A stretch of DNA of 53,332 nt from an uncultured Eubacteriales bacterium (lineage in GTDB: Bacteria; Bacillota; Clostridia; Oscillospirales; Acutalibacteraceae). How positions within the stretch are numbered: the first letter of the stretch is position 1; each line of letters begins with the position of its first letter. The stretch is taken from contig CAKSRC010000006.1 of the NCBI GenBank assembly GCA_934486915.1, positions 1 through 53,332 of the forward strand, in the 5' to 3' direction. The notes under the pieces are model-generated. The model did not search any database and was not told the origin of the DNA. It was given only the letters and a program-made list of their open reading frames with translations. Positions 44,063 through 53,307 of this stretch are shown here, piece by piece. The position numbers and the translations under genes were made by a program.

Positions 44063-45334
44063 ATGAAAGAAGAGTTTTTTAAAATAGATGATAGAATTTT
44101 AAGCTTGGAAAGGGAGTGTTTAGACCTTTGCAAGGATATTTTTTCTAAGATTGATAAAAATACTGAATATTGTCAACAAAAGATGCTAAAGGCATTTATT
44201 GAAAACCATATAAGCGAATCACACTTTTCCGCTTCTACTGGATATGGATATGGAGATAGAGGAAGAGATGCATTGGATAGAGTGTATGCTTCGGCATTAG
44301 AGGCTGAGGATGCTTTGGTAAGACATAACTTTGTAAGCGGGACTCACGCTTTAACTGTTGCATTATTTGGAGTGCTTAGGCCGGGGGATAAGATGCTTAG
44401 CGTGACCGGCACACCATATGATACTTTAAGAGGGGTTATAGGTATAGGAGAAGTTTTGCCAGGCTCTTTAAGGGATTTTGGAATTGAGTATGAAGAACTT
44501 AATTTAAAGGATGATGGTACTGTTGATTATGAAGCGATAGAAAAAAATGTTTATGATGGACTTAAAATGGTTTACTTGCAACGTTCAAGGGGATATAGCT
44601 TAAGGCCTTCTCTATTTGTAGAGGACATAAAAAGAATTGTAGAAATAGTTAAGAATAAGGCTCCAAATTGTATTGTTATGGTTGACAATTGTTATGGAGA
44701 GTTTGTGGAGAAACATGAGCCGACCTTTTATGGTGCGGATTTGATGGCAGGATCATTAATTAAAAATCCCGGCGGAGCTATTGCTCCTTGCGGCGGATAC
44801 ATAGCGGGAAGAAAGGATTTAGTCGAACTTTGTGCATATAGATTAACCGCCCCGGGCGTTGGAAGAGAGGTAGGAGCAACTCTAGGGCAAAACAGAGAGC
44901 TTTTTATGGGTGCTTTTAATGCTCCTCATGTAACGGGCGAAGCGCTCAAAACTGCAGTATTTGCAGCATGCCTATTTGAAAAATTAGGTTATGAGGTTAC
45001 TCCTAGATACACTCAAGATAGAGCTGATATAATACAAGCTATATTGTTGAAGGAAGATAAGGCACTAATTTCTTTTTGTAAGGGAATACAAAAGGGCTCC
45101 CCTATAGATTCATTTGTAGAGCCCGAGCCTTGGGATATGCCGGGATATGACAGTAAGGTAATAATGGCTGCGGGAGCATTTACACTAGGAGCCTCGATTG
45201 AACTTTCGGCAGATGCACCGCTAAGAGAACCGTTTGCAGTTTGGATGCAGGGGGGAATAAATTTCCACAGTGCTAAGCTTGGTATTATGCTTGCGGCAGA
45301 GTCTATGCTAAAAAACAAAATTTTTGGTTTGTAA
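44063..45334 (+). CDS. Methionine gamma-lyase family (YnbB/aluminium-resistance type) PLP enzyme
   Basis: A 423-residue fold-type I PLP enzyme of the family historically called aluminium resistance protein. TGYGYGDRGRDALDRVYA near the start, VRHNFVSGTHAL, MVDNCYGEF and MAGSLIKNPGGAIAPCGGY are visible; the last holds the PLP lysine. The reaction is not established for most members; a Cys/Met lyase is assumed. Start ATG follows AAAGGA. It closes the run of genes from murD. Confidence 0.9.
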   Translation: MKEEFFKIDDRILSLERECLDLCKDIFSKIDKNTEYCQQKMLKAFIENHISESHFSASTGYGYGDRGRDALDRVYASALEAEDALVRHNFVSGTHALTVALFGVLRPGDKMLSVTGTPYDTLRGVIGIGEVLPGSLRDFGIEYEELNLKDDGTVDYEAIEKNVYDGLKMVYLQRSRGYSLRPSLFVEDIKRIVEIVKNKAPNCIVMVDNCYGEFVEKHEPTFYGADLMAGSLIKNPGGAIAPCGGYIAGRKDLVELCAYRLTAPGVGREVGATLGQNRELFMGAFNAPHVTGEALKTAVFAACLFEKLGYEVTPRYTQDRADIIQAILLKEDKALISFCKGIQKGSPIDSFVEPEPWDMPGYDSKVIMAAGAFTLGASIELSADAPLREPFAVWMQGGINFHSAKLGIMLAAESMLKNKIFGL

Positions 45335-45394
45335 TTGATTTAGTTAATAACATTTGCTATAATAATTTTATTATTTGGTTGAAAGGGGAATATT

Positions 45395-46420
45395 ATGGAG
45401 GATAATGTAAGTTTACAAAACACTTTGACTTTGGAAGATCAATCAAAAAATCAAAAGATTGAAGAAAAAAAAGAACTTAAGAAATTAAGATCTGCTGCTA
45501 ATTATATTGGATTGGCGATGTTTATGTTCTTGGCTCTATCATTTATTGTTATGTCTATACCAAATCTATTAAAACAATATGATGTGTATAATCCTAATAT
45601 TTATAGTAGAGAGTTTTTAAACCTTAAGCCTGAAGTATATCTTTTGATTTACGGTACGGCTTTTATGGTGAGTCTATTTATTCCTTTTCTTTTTGCAGCA
45701 AAGATGTGCCGAAGTTCTATTTCTGAAATAATATGTTTTGAAAAGGTTGGCAAAGATTGCGTTATTTCATATGCCGGAGTTGGCTTGCTTGTTTTTGCTA
45801 TAATGAATTATTTTGTTGAATTACTAGAACATATATTAAATTCTAATGGGATATACCCTAAAGTATCTGGGGTACCTTATGATAATAGCCCTTTATCTAT
45901 AATTCTTTATTTGATTACTGTTTCAGTTTTGCCCGCATTAATAGAAGAATTTGCATTTAGGGGAGTTGTATTAGGTCTTCTTAGAAAATATGGTGATATT
46001 TTTGCGATTGCTACTTCAGCTATTCTTTTTGGATTAATACATGCGAATATCTATCAAACTCCTTTTGCCCTTGTAGGTGGTTTATATTTTGGATATTTGG
46101 TAATAAAAACTAATTCTCTTTTACCAGGAATAATTATGCATTTTATAAACAATCTATCTTGTAGTATGGTTACTATAATCTCTAAAAATTCAAGTTTTAG
46201 TAGTGAGGTATTAAGCGATATTTTAAATGTAACTTTTATAATAATTGGAATAATATCTTTAGTTTACCTATTGAAAAAGAAGGGAAAGGATGCATTTAGA
46301 GTATCAAATTATGTATCACCAATCAGTTTATCAAAGCGTGTACGAGCTTTCTATTTATCACCCTTAATAGTTATATTTATTATTTTTATTGTCATGGCAG
46401 TAGGTACCTCTCTTGTTTGA
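45395..46420 (+). CDS. CPBP (CAAX-type) intramembrane metalloprotease
   Basis: A 341-residue protein with about eight membrane helices. The catalytic motifs of the CPBP/Abi family are clear: PALIEEFAFRGVVLG (EExxxR), FGLIHANIYQT (FxxxH) and PGIIMHFINN (His). The N-terminal 40 residues are charged and cytoplasmic. Bacterial members process or protect peptides or serve in stress responses; the substrate is unknown. Start ATG follows AAAGGGG. It overlaps tadA by 8 bases. Confidence 0.9.
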   Translation: MEDNVSLQNTLTLEDQSKNQKIEEKKELKKLRSAANYIGLAMFMFLALSFIVMSIPNLLKQYDVYNPNIYSREFLNLKPEVYLLIYGTAFMVSLFIPFLFAAKMCRSSISEIICFEKVGKDCVISYAGVGLLVFAIMNYFVELLEHILNSNGIYPKVSGVPYDNSPLSIILYLITVSVLPALIEEFAFRGVVLGLLRKYGDIFAIATSAILFGLIHANIYQTPFALVGGLYFGYLVIKTNSLLPGIIMHFINNLSCSMVTIISKNSSFSSEVLSDILNVTFIIIGIISLVYLLKKKGKDAFRVSNYVSPISLSKRVRAFYLSPLIVIFIIFIVMAVGTSLV

Positions 46421-46871
46421 TATATCTAATAGAGATTTAAAATATATGAATCTTGCCCTTGAGCAGGCTAGAATTGCTTATAGCGAAAAGGAAGTACCCG
46501 TTGGGGCTGTTATAGTTAAGGATGATAAGGTAGTTTCATTTGGAAGGAACAAAAGAGAAACGCTAAAAAATGCAATTTATCATGCAGAGATAGATGCCAT
46601 AGATAAAGCATGCAAAGCTCTGGGGGGCTGGAGACTTTGGGAGTGCGAAATGTTTGTCACTTTGGAGCCTTGCCCTATGTGCGCAGGAGCCATTATAAAT
46701 TCAAGGCTTAAAAGGGTAGTCTTTGGAGCTTATGATAAGAAAGCCGGCGCTTGTGGCAGCGTAATAGACTTATTTTCATTTCCGTTTAACCATAAACCGG
46801 ATATTGTAAAAGGATTACTAGAGGATGAGTGTTCCTGCATATTAAAAGATTTCTTTAAAAATTTAAGGTGA
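46413..46871 (+). CDS. tadA: tRNA-specific adenosine deaminase
   Basis: A 152-residue deaminase that converts A34 to inosine in tRNA-Arg(ACG). Zinc-site motifs HAEIDAID (His57, Glu59) and LEPCPMCAGAI (Cys87, Cys90) are intact. The TTG start lies inside the end of the CPBP gene; an ATG at 46447 would lose the first helix, so TTG is preferred although the ribosome site is weak and translation is probably coupled. Confidence 0.94.
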   Translation: MFDISNRDLKYMNLALEQARIAYSEKEVPVGAVIVKDDKVVSFGRNKRETLKNAIYHAEIDAIDKACKALGGWRLWECEMFVTLEPCPMCAGAIINSRLKRVVFGAYDKKAGACGSVIDLFSFPFNHKPDIVKGLLEDECSCILKDFFKNLR

Positions 46872-46900
46872 CCATACATTTATTTAATAGGGGTGATTAT

Positions 46901-47608
46901 ATGAATAATATCATAGATATTCATGATCATATACTTTTTGATGTAGATGATGGTGCTAAAAATCTTAATGAATCCTTAGAAATGCTTGAAAGAGCATATG
47001 TAGGGGGTTGCCACACTATAATTTTGACCCCTCATTTTCATTTAGGGAGAAATTATATTAATAATAAAAAAGTAAAGACTAATTTTGATGTACTAAAAAA
47101 TGAGGCTGCTAAAAAACTTCCCGATTTTGATTTATATCTTGGAAATGAGATATATTATAGTTTTGATATTCCGAGTATGTTGGAAAAGGGAGAGATTTTT
47201 ACTTTAGCAAATTCTGATTATATATTGGTAGAATATAGTGAGACTGCGGAGATTGATCTTATTAAAAATAGCATTGTGGAAGTTAGACAAATGGGTTATT
47301 TACCAATTATTGCTCATGTAGAAAGAATAGAAGCTGTATATGATATTAAACGAGTATATGATCTTATTGATATTGGGGCATATATTCAAGTAAATGCAGG
47401 TTCAGTTTTGAGAAAAAACCCAAAAGTTAAAAAAATGCTTAAAAATAAGTTAGTCCATTTTATAAGTTCTGATGCCCATAATTTACAAAACAGATCTTTT
47501 AATCTTGATAGTTGTTTTGATATTGTAAGTAAAAAATATGGTAAAGTTTATGCTAATAGAATTTTTTATAAAAATGCATTAAGAATACTAAAAAACTTAA
47601 CACTATAA
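46901..47608 (+). CDS. PHP-type protein-tyrosine phosphatase, CpsB/YwqE family
   Basis: A 235-residue manganese-dependent phosphatase of the PHP fold. DIHDHILFDVDDGAKN, LTPHFHLG, AHVERIEA and SSDAHNLQ are the metal-binding motifs of CpsB/CapC/YwqE proteins, which dephosphorylate BY-kinases. An in-frame GTG at 46868 overlaps tadA, but ATG 46901 follows TAGGGGTG and matches the family N terminus. It starts a three-gene phosphoregulatory cassette with the modulator and kinase genes. Confidence 0.92.
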   Translation: MNNIIDIHDHILFDVDDGAKNLNESLEMLERAYVGGCHTIILTPHFHLGRNYINNKKVKTNFDVLKNEAAKKLPDFDLYLGNEIYYSFDIPSMLEKGEIFTLANSDYILVEYSETAEIDLIKNSIVEVRQMGYLPIIAHVERIEAVYDIKRVYDLIDIGAYIQVNAGSVLRKNPKVKKMLKNKLVHFISSDAHNLQNRSFNLDSCFDIVSKKYGKVYANRIFYKNALRILKNLTL

Positions 47609-47621
47609 GGAGAATATATAT

Positions 47622-48320
47622 ATGGAGCAAGAAAAGAGAGAAAGTAGTTTTGAAATTGATATTAGCAGTTTAGTTAAGTTCTTATTAGGTAAGTCGGTTT
47701 ATGTATTGCTGTCAGCTGTAATATTAGCGGCTGTCTTTATGTTATATAGTATGTTTGTTATTACGCCGAAATATCAATCATCAACTGAGGTTTATGTTTT
47801 GATATCAGAGGGAAATAAGGCAACGTATAGTGATGTTCAACTTGCAACCTCACTTACTAAAGACTATGAGGCGTTGATTGTAAGCAGATCGGTAACAGAT
47901 AAAGTTATTTCTGACTTAAAATTAAGTTTAACCAATGAACAGTTGGCAGGAATGATAACTGTCACAGCACTTAAGGATACAAGAATACTTAAAATAAGTG
48001 TTTCTAACAGTGACCCATATCTTGCAAGGGATATAGCTAATTCTGTTAGAGAAATTGCATCTAAACAAATAGTAAGTATTATGAATGTTGATGCTATTAA
48101 CCTAGTTGAAGAAGCAAATTTACCATCCAGTCCGTATAGCCCAAACATTAGAAAAAATACTGCAATAGGAGGACTTATTGGAATATTTATCTCTCTTGCT
48201 ATTTTGACAACTGTGTTTATTTTAGATGACAAAATTAAAACATCTAAGGACGTAGAAAATTATTTAGATTTACCTGTACTTGGTGTCATACCAATAGATG
48301 AAAAGCTTTCTAAGATCTGA
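47622..48320 (+). CDS. Wzz/CpsC-type tyrosine-kinase modulator
   Basis: A 232-residue membrane protein with two helices (about 25-47 and 185-207) enclosing an extracytoplasmic domain, as in CpsC/CapA/YwqC. The C-terminal tail ends DLPVLGVIPIDEKLSKI, the cytoplasmic stretch that activates the partner kinase. Start ATG follows AAGGAGA. It lies 13 bases after the phosphatase and 53 before the kinase gene. Confidence 0.92.
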   Translation: MEQEKRESSFEIDISSLVKFLLGKSVYVLLSAVILAAVFMLYSMFVITPKYQSSTEVYVLISEGNKATYSDVQLATSLTKDYEALIVSRSVTDKVISDLKLSLTNEQLAGMITVTALKDTRILKISVSNSDPYLARDIANSVREIASKQIVSIMNVDAINLVEEANLPSSPYSPNIRKNTAIGGLIGIFISLAILTTVFILDDKIKTSKDVENYLDLPVLGVIPIDEKLSKI

Positions 48321-48373
48321 GGAACATTAGTAGAAAATCTTAGGATTAATACAAATAAGGTGGTAAGATTATT

Positions 48374-49051
48374 ATGATAAAATTAGGGAGAAACTTATCT
48401 GATGATTTTAAAATGAAAGAAGCTTATAAAGTATTAAGAACCAATATTTTATTTTGTGGCAAAAATGTAAAAACTATTTTGATTACCAGTTGCGTTCCTT
48501 CAGAGGGAAAGAGCACTATATCTATAAATGTTGCTATGTCTATGGCGGAGTTGGGAAAAAAAGTTTTATTAATAGATGCTGACCTTAGAAGGCCAAGTAT
48601 ATTTAAAAAGGTAGTTAGCAAGGGAAAATTAAAAGGTCTTACCCATTATTTTTCAGGGCAAAGTGAAATGAATGATATTATAAATCATACGGATAATGAA
48701 AACTTAGACATTATTCTAACAGGTGCAATACCTCCTAATCCGTCAGAACTTTTAGCAGGTGACGACTTTAAGAATCTTATGGAAAAGTTTCGCGATGAGT
48801 ATGATTATATTATTATAGATACTCCTCCTCTTGGAAGTGTAATAGACAGTGCGGTAATTGCCCAAAATTGTGATGGGGCTATAGTTTTATTAGAATCAGG
48901 GAAAAATAGTTATAAGTTTGTAAATTCAGTTAAAGAACAATTGAGCCGTTCAGGTTGCCAGATTCTTGGTGTGGTGCTTAATAAGTGCTCACCTAAAAAA
49001 GGAAATTCATATTACTATTATAATGGTAATTATTCAAGCGCTTATAAATAA
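48374..49051 (+). CDS. CpsD/YwqD-type BY-kinase (bacterial tyrosine kinase)
   Basis: A 225-residue cytoplasmic kinase. Walker A is PSEGKST (42-48), Walker A' is VLLIDAD (64-70) and Walker B is YIIIDTPPLG. The C-terminal tail holds a tyrosine cluster (SYYYYNGNYSSAYK) that is the autophosphorylation site. It needs the upstream modulator for activity and is reversed by the upstream phosphatase. No polymerase, flippase or further glycosyltransferase follows; a terminator at 49059 ends the unit. Confidence 0.94.
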   Translation: MIKLGRNLSDDFKMKEAYKVLRTNILFCGKNVKTILITSCVPSEGKSTISINVAMSMAELGKKVLLIDADLRRPSIFKKVVSKGKLKGLTHYFSGQSEMNDIINHTDNENLDIILTGAIPPNPSELLAGDDFKNLMEKFRDEYDYIIIDTPPLGSVIDSAVIAQNCDGAIVLLESGKNSYKFVNSVKEQLSRSGCQILGVVLNKCSPKKGNSYYYYNGNYSSAYK

Positions 49052-49058
49052 AACATAA

Positions 49059-49112
49059 ATACATCAAACTTGGATTGTATTGATTTGAGTTTGATGTATC
49101 TTTATTTTTTTA
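49059..49112 (+). terminator. Intrinsic terminator of the CpsBCD-type cassette
   Basis: ATACATCAAACT pairs perfectly with AGTTTGATGTAT around a 17-base loop, followed by CTTTATTTTTTT. It starts 7 bases after the kinase stop. Confidence 0.9.
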
Positions 49113-49226
49113 ATAGTCAGTATTATATAATGATGATTTTAATAAAATAATTCTATATTATTAATTATTGTGATATAATATAAAGGTATCATAAAATAAA
49201 AAGGCTAAATTAAGGAGGAAATATAT

Positions 49227-50558
49227 ATGTCATACGTTAAAGAACAATTAGAAAGATTAATCGCTTTAAATCCTGCAGAACCTGAATTTCAGCAGGCAGC
49301 AACTGAGGTATTAACTTCATTGGAGACAGTGATTGAAAAAAATCCTCAATATCAAGAAGCTGGAATTTTAGAGAGAATTACTGAACCTGAAAGGCAATTA
49401 AAATTTAGAGTTGCTTGGGTTGATGATAATGGTAAAGTACAAGTAAATAGAGGCTATCGTGTACAATTTAACAGTGCCATAGGACCTTATAAGGGAGGGC
49501 TTAGATTCCATCCTTCAGTAAACATGGGAATAATCAAATTTTTAGGATTTGAACAAATATTTAAAAATGCTCTAACAGGCTTGCCAATAGGCGGCGGAAA
49601 AGGTGGATCTGACTTTGATCCTAAAGGAAAAAGTGATAGGGAAATTATGGCCTTTTGCCAAAGCTTTATGACTGAACTATATAGGCATATAGGGGCAGAT
49701 ACTGATGTTCCTGCCGGAGATATTGGTGTAGGTGGCAGAGAAATAGGATATTTATTTGGTCAATATAAGAGAATACGCAATCAATACGAGGGTGTTCTTA
49801 CAGGAAAGGGACTCAATTTTGGAGGTTCTCTTGCTCGTAAGGAGGCAACGGGTTATGGTCTTCTATATCTTACTGAAGAAATGTTAAAGCAAAACGGTAA
49901 AGATATAAACAGTGCAACCGTATCGATCTCAGGTGCAGGTAATGTTGCTATATACGCATGCGAGAAGGCTTGCCAACTTGGTGCAAAGGTTGTTACAATG
50001 TCCGATTCAACAGGTTGGATATATGATAAAAACGGCATAGACTTAGACGCTATAAAAGAAATCAAGGAAGTAAAAAGATTGCGCCTTAGCGAATATACAA
50101 AGTATCAACCATCTGCAGAATATCATGAGGGTAAATTTGACTGGAGTATACCTTGTGACATTGCTCTTCCATGCGCAACCCAAAATGAATTGGATGAAAA
50201 TGCAGCAGATACTTTAATAAAGAATGGTGTAATTGCAGTAGCAGAAGGTGCAAATATGCCAACTACCTTAAAAGCTACAGAACTATTATTAAACAATAAG
50301 ATTTTGTTTGCACCAGGTAAGGCTGCAAATGCCGGTGGTGTTGCAACATCAGCATTAGAGATGAGTCAGAACAGCATGAGACTTTCTTGGAGCTTTGATG
50401 AAGTAGACAGCAAACTTAAAGATATAATGGTTAATATATTTAAGCAAATTTCAGAGGCATCTTCAAAATATGGTTTTGATAAGAACTATGTTATAGGTGC
50501 AAATATTGCCGGCTTCGAAAAAGTTGCTGATGCTATGCTAAGCCAAGGTGTTCTATAA
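49227..50558 (+). CDS. gdhA: NADP-type glutamate dehydrogenase
   Basis: A 443-residue hexameric-type (about 50 kDa) GDH that interconverts glutamate and 2-oxoglutarate plus ammonia. GPYKGGLRFHPSVN, GLPIGGGKGGSDFDP and AGDIGVGGREIGY are the substrate-site motifs; SISGAGNVAIYACEK starts the nucleotide-binding fold. N-terminal YVKEQLERL and overall length match the S50-I NADP-preferring group, usually assimilatory. Start ATG follows TAAGGAGG. A TATAAT at about 49173 lies upstream without a clear -35. Confidence 0.96.
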   Translation: MSYVKEQLERLIALNPAEPEFQQAATEVLTSLETVIEKNPQYQEAGILERITEPERQLKFRVAWVDDNGKVQVNRGYRVQFNSAIGPYKGGLRFHPSVNMGIIKFLGFEQIFKNALTGLPIGGGKGGSDFDPKGKSDREIMAFCQSFMTELYRHIGADTDVPAGDIGVGGREIGYLFGQYKRIRNQYEGVLTGKGLNFGGSLARKEATGYGLLYLTEEMLKQNGKDINSATVSISGAGNVAIYACEKACQLGAKVVTMSDSTGWIYDKNGIDLDAIKEIKEVKRLRLSEYTKYQPSAEYHEGKFDWSIPCDIALPCATQNELDENAADTLIKNGVIAVAEGANMPTTLKATELLLNNKILFAPGKAANAGGVATSALEMSQNSMRLSWSFDEVDSKLKDIMVNIFKQISEASSKYGFDKNYVIGANIAGFEKVADAMLSQGVL

Positions 50559-50590
50559 ACTAAATATTATTTTAATTAGCAGGTGATTAG

Positions 50591-51103
50591 GTGAAAAAAG
50601 TAGTTTTTTTATTGTTGATTACAGTATTTGCTACTTGTCTTTTGACTTCGTGCGGTCAAACTCAAGATATAAAATCAACTAATGTAAAAACTGATTTTCA
50701 AGCAGTTGCGGATGTAGAATATGATGGAAACTATCTAAAGTATTTAGTTAAGAACGAAAAAACAAACGGAACTGAAATCACTGTTAAGGAACCTCAAAAC
50801 TTAGAAGGATTTTCAATTAATATTTTAAATGATAAAAACAATATTGCCTTCAAGGATTTATGTTGTGAAACTAAAAATTTGCCGGTCTTGAATCAATCTG
50901 CACCTTCATTTATTAATAGAGTTTTAAATGATATCTCAATGAAGGAATCGCTTGAGATTAATGAAAAGGATAACTCTATTAGTGGAGAGTGCAGTGCCGG
51001 TAAATATACAGCTTATATTGATAGGTCCAACGGGTTTATAAGTAAAATAACTTCTCCGGATGTAAATTTGAATATAGTTTTTTCTTCCCAAACTATATTG
51101 TAA
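50591..51103 (+). CDS. Small lipoprotein, unknown function
   Basis: A 170-residue protein with a lipoprotein signal peptide: MKKVVFLLLITVFATCLLTSCG, with lipobox LTSC cut before the Cys at about residue 21. The mature part is a beta-rich domain of LolA-like pattern (VADVEYDGNYLKY, YTAYIDRSNGFISKI), which recalls clostridial germination lipoproteins such as GerS; this similarity is weak. The GTG start follows AGGTGAT. It lies 32 bases after gdhA. Confidence 0.8.
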   Translation: MKKVVFLLLITVFATCLLTSCGQTQDIKSTNVKTDFQAVADVEYDGNYLKYLVKNEKTNGTEITVKEPQNLEGFSINILNDKNNIAFKDLCCETKNLPVLNQSAPSFINRVLNDISMKESLEINEKDNSISGECSAGKYTAYIDRSNGFISKITSPDVNLNIVFSSQTIL

Positions 51104-51155
51104 CAGCAATAGATAAATATTTTTATTTGTCGATAATATTAAATTGGGGGAAAGT

Positions 51156-53288
51156 ATGATGAAAAATAAGGAAGAACTAAAAGAATATATCGCTCAAATA
51201 GTGTCTAAAAGTAAATATGCTCTTGTCCCTGATGTTGTATTTAAGAAATCTAGGTGTGAGAGCTTAGAGCAGTTTGTAGAGATAGTAAAAGAGCTTAAGG
51301 ATGAGGGGAGACTAATCTTTACTAAAAAAGGAAGAATAGCTTCAAGTGAATCGTCAGGGCTTTACGCGGCTAAGATTATTTCTATGTCTAAAGGCTTTGC
51401 GTTTGCAAAGCTTATAGATAAGGAATTGGATGTACTTATATACAATGAAAATCTAAAAGGAGCTATAGTTGGTGATGGTGTACTTTTATACAACCTTAAA
51501 ACTACAGAAAAGGGTACCAGTGGCAGCGTACAGCGAATTTTAGAAAGAGGGAGCCGTACGCTTACTGGTTATATTAAGAGGAGCCATAAAGGCTGCGAGC
51601 TAGTTCCTGACGGTCCGTATCATCTTGAAATACCTATAAATAAAGCGGTAACTCTTGGAGCTAGAAACGGCGATAAAGTGCAAGTATCTCTTTCGCCGGC
51701 CACTAAGAGGAGTAAACTTTCTGCTAGAGTTATAAAAGTATATGGTAAAGCTAATAGCGCAAAGATATGTTCAGACGCTATAATAGATTCCTATAATATA
51801 CCGTCAGTTTTTCCAAAGGACGTTTCTTTAGAGGCTATGGAGATATCTAAGAGAGGGATTTCCAAGGAAGAAATGAAAGATAGGCTTGACCTAAGGCAAG
51901 AGCTGATTTTTACCATAGACGGCAAAGATGCCAAAGATTTGGATGATGCCGTATCAGTGGAAAAAACTTCAAGTGGCTGGAAATTGGGAGTGCATATTGC
52001 GGACGTGTCGCATTATGTTAAAGAAAATTCAAGGCTAGACGAAGAAGCAATGCTTAGAGGAACATCAGTATACTTTGCGGATAGAGTCATCCCAATGCTC
52101 CCAAAAGAGATTTCTAATGGAATATGTTCATTGAACGCCCATGAGGATAAACTTACATTTTCTTGCCTAATGGAGCTTAACAAGGCCGGGGATATCTTAT
52201 CATACAAGTTTAAAAAGACTGTTATCAACTCGAAAGTAAGAGGGGTATATAGTGAGATTAACGGTATTTTAGATGGTACTGCCTCGTTAGAAATTAGGGA
52301 GAAATATAAAGTCGTCGAAAGACCCATAAAAGAGGCCTATGAGCTATCAAAGATATTGATAAAAAAGGCGGAAGATAGGGGTAACTTGGACTTTAGCACG
52401 ACAGAAGCTAAGTTTGAGCTTGACGATAATGGAGTATGCGTTGGTGTAGAAAAGAGGGTTTCGGGCGAGGCTGAAAGGCTGATCGAACAGTTTATGATAA
52501 CTGCTAACCAAGCTGCGGCAATGTATGCCAAGAAAAGCTTGATTCCATTTGTATATCGAGTCCACGATGAGCCAAATCCTGAAAAATTAAAGGATTTATC
52601 CAACCTTATTAGTGCACTTGGATTTAATAACATCGATATTGTCCCGGGGATGCAGTCCCTAGACTTCGCAAAAGTCCTCGACAAGGCTAAGGACACTGAA
52701 TACTATACAATAATTTCCCATCAATTGTTGCGCTCTATGGCGAAGGCGAGGTATTCTGAAAATCCTAGGGGTCACTTTGGCCTATCGTTAAAGGACTATT
52801 GCCATTTTACGTCACCCATAAGGAGATACCCTGATTTGTCGATTCATAGGATACTTTCTGCGTTGGTTGGCGGTATGCCTAAAAAGAAAATTCAAGATAA
52901 ATACGCTAATTTTGCGGTTGAATCTTCCAAGAGCTCGTCAATTTGTGAAGTTCGTGCAATGAATGCCGAAAGGGACGCTGAAAAATGCTATATGGCTGAA
53001 TACATGATAGGCCACATTGGCGAAGTTTACGACGGTGTCGTGAGCGGCGGTACGCCTAGGGGAATGTTTGTGGAGCTTGCAAACGGTGTTGAAGGCTTTA
53101 TCGAACTTGGCCTATTCAAAAATGCGGACTATGTGTTTGAGTGGCCTATAAACTTTATAGACAAAAAAGGCAACAACAAAATTAGCATTGGCGATAAGAT
53201 TACCATACGCGTAATTGGAGCCTCTGTTGAGAACGCAAGGATAGACTTTGAGCCTTTTGATTCGTCGGAAGCCGAGTTAGACGCATAA
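51156..53288 (+). CDS. rnr: Ribonuclease R
   Basis: A processive 3'-5' exoribonuclease of about 710 residues. Order of domains: N-terminal winged helix (VFKKSRCESLEQFVEIVKE), two cold-shock OB folds, RNB catalytic domain with IDGKDAKDLDDAVSVEK (metal aspartates) and RYSENPRGHFGLSL, then C-terminal S1 (YDGVVSGGTPRGMFVELANG). Length is typical. An in-frame TTG at 51144 is part of the GGGGGA ribosome site; ATG 51156 or the adjacent ATG 51159 is the real start. RNase R often neighbours smpB and ssrA, which may lie beyond the right edge. Confidence 0.96.
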   Translation: MMKNKEELKEYIAQIVSKSKYALVPDVVFKKSRCESLEQFVEIVKELKDEGRLIFTKKGRIASSESSGLYAAKIISMSKGFAFAKLIDKELDVLIYNENLKGAIVGDGVLLYNLKTTEKGTSGSVQRILERGSRTLTGYIKRSHKGCELVPDGPYHLEIPINKAVTLGARNGDKVQVSLSPATKRSKLSARVIKVYGKANSAKICSDAIIDSYNIPSVFPKDVSLEAMEISKRGISKEEMKDRLDLRQELIFTIDGKDAKDLDDAVSVEKTSSGWKLGVHIADVSHYVKENSRLDEEAMLRGTSVYFADRVIPMLPKEISNGICSLNAHEDKLTFSCLMELNKAGDILSYKFKKTVINSKVRGVYSEINGILDGTASLEIREKYKVVERPIKEAYELSKILIKKAEDRGNLDFSTTEAKFELDDNGVCVGVEKRVSGEAERLIEQFMITANQAAAMYAKKSLIPFVYRVHDEPNPEKLKDLSNLISALGFNNIDIVPGMQSLDFAKVLDKAKDTEYYTIISHQLLRSMAKARYSENPRGHFGLSLKDYCHFTSPIRRYPDLSIHRILSALVGGMPKKKIQDKYANFAVESSKSSSICEVRAMNAERDAEKCYMAEYMIGHIGEVYDGVVSGGTPRGMFVELANGVEGFIELGLFKNADYVFEWPINFIDKKGNNKISIGDKITIRVIGASVENARIDFEPFDSSEAELDA

Positions 53289-53307
53289 ATTCAATAATTA
53301 TTAATAG

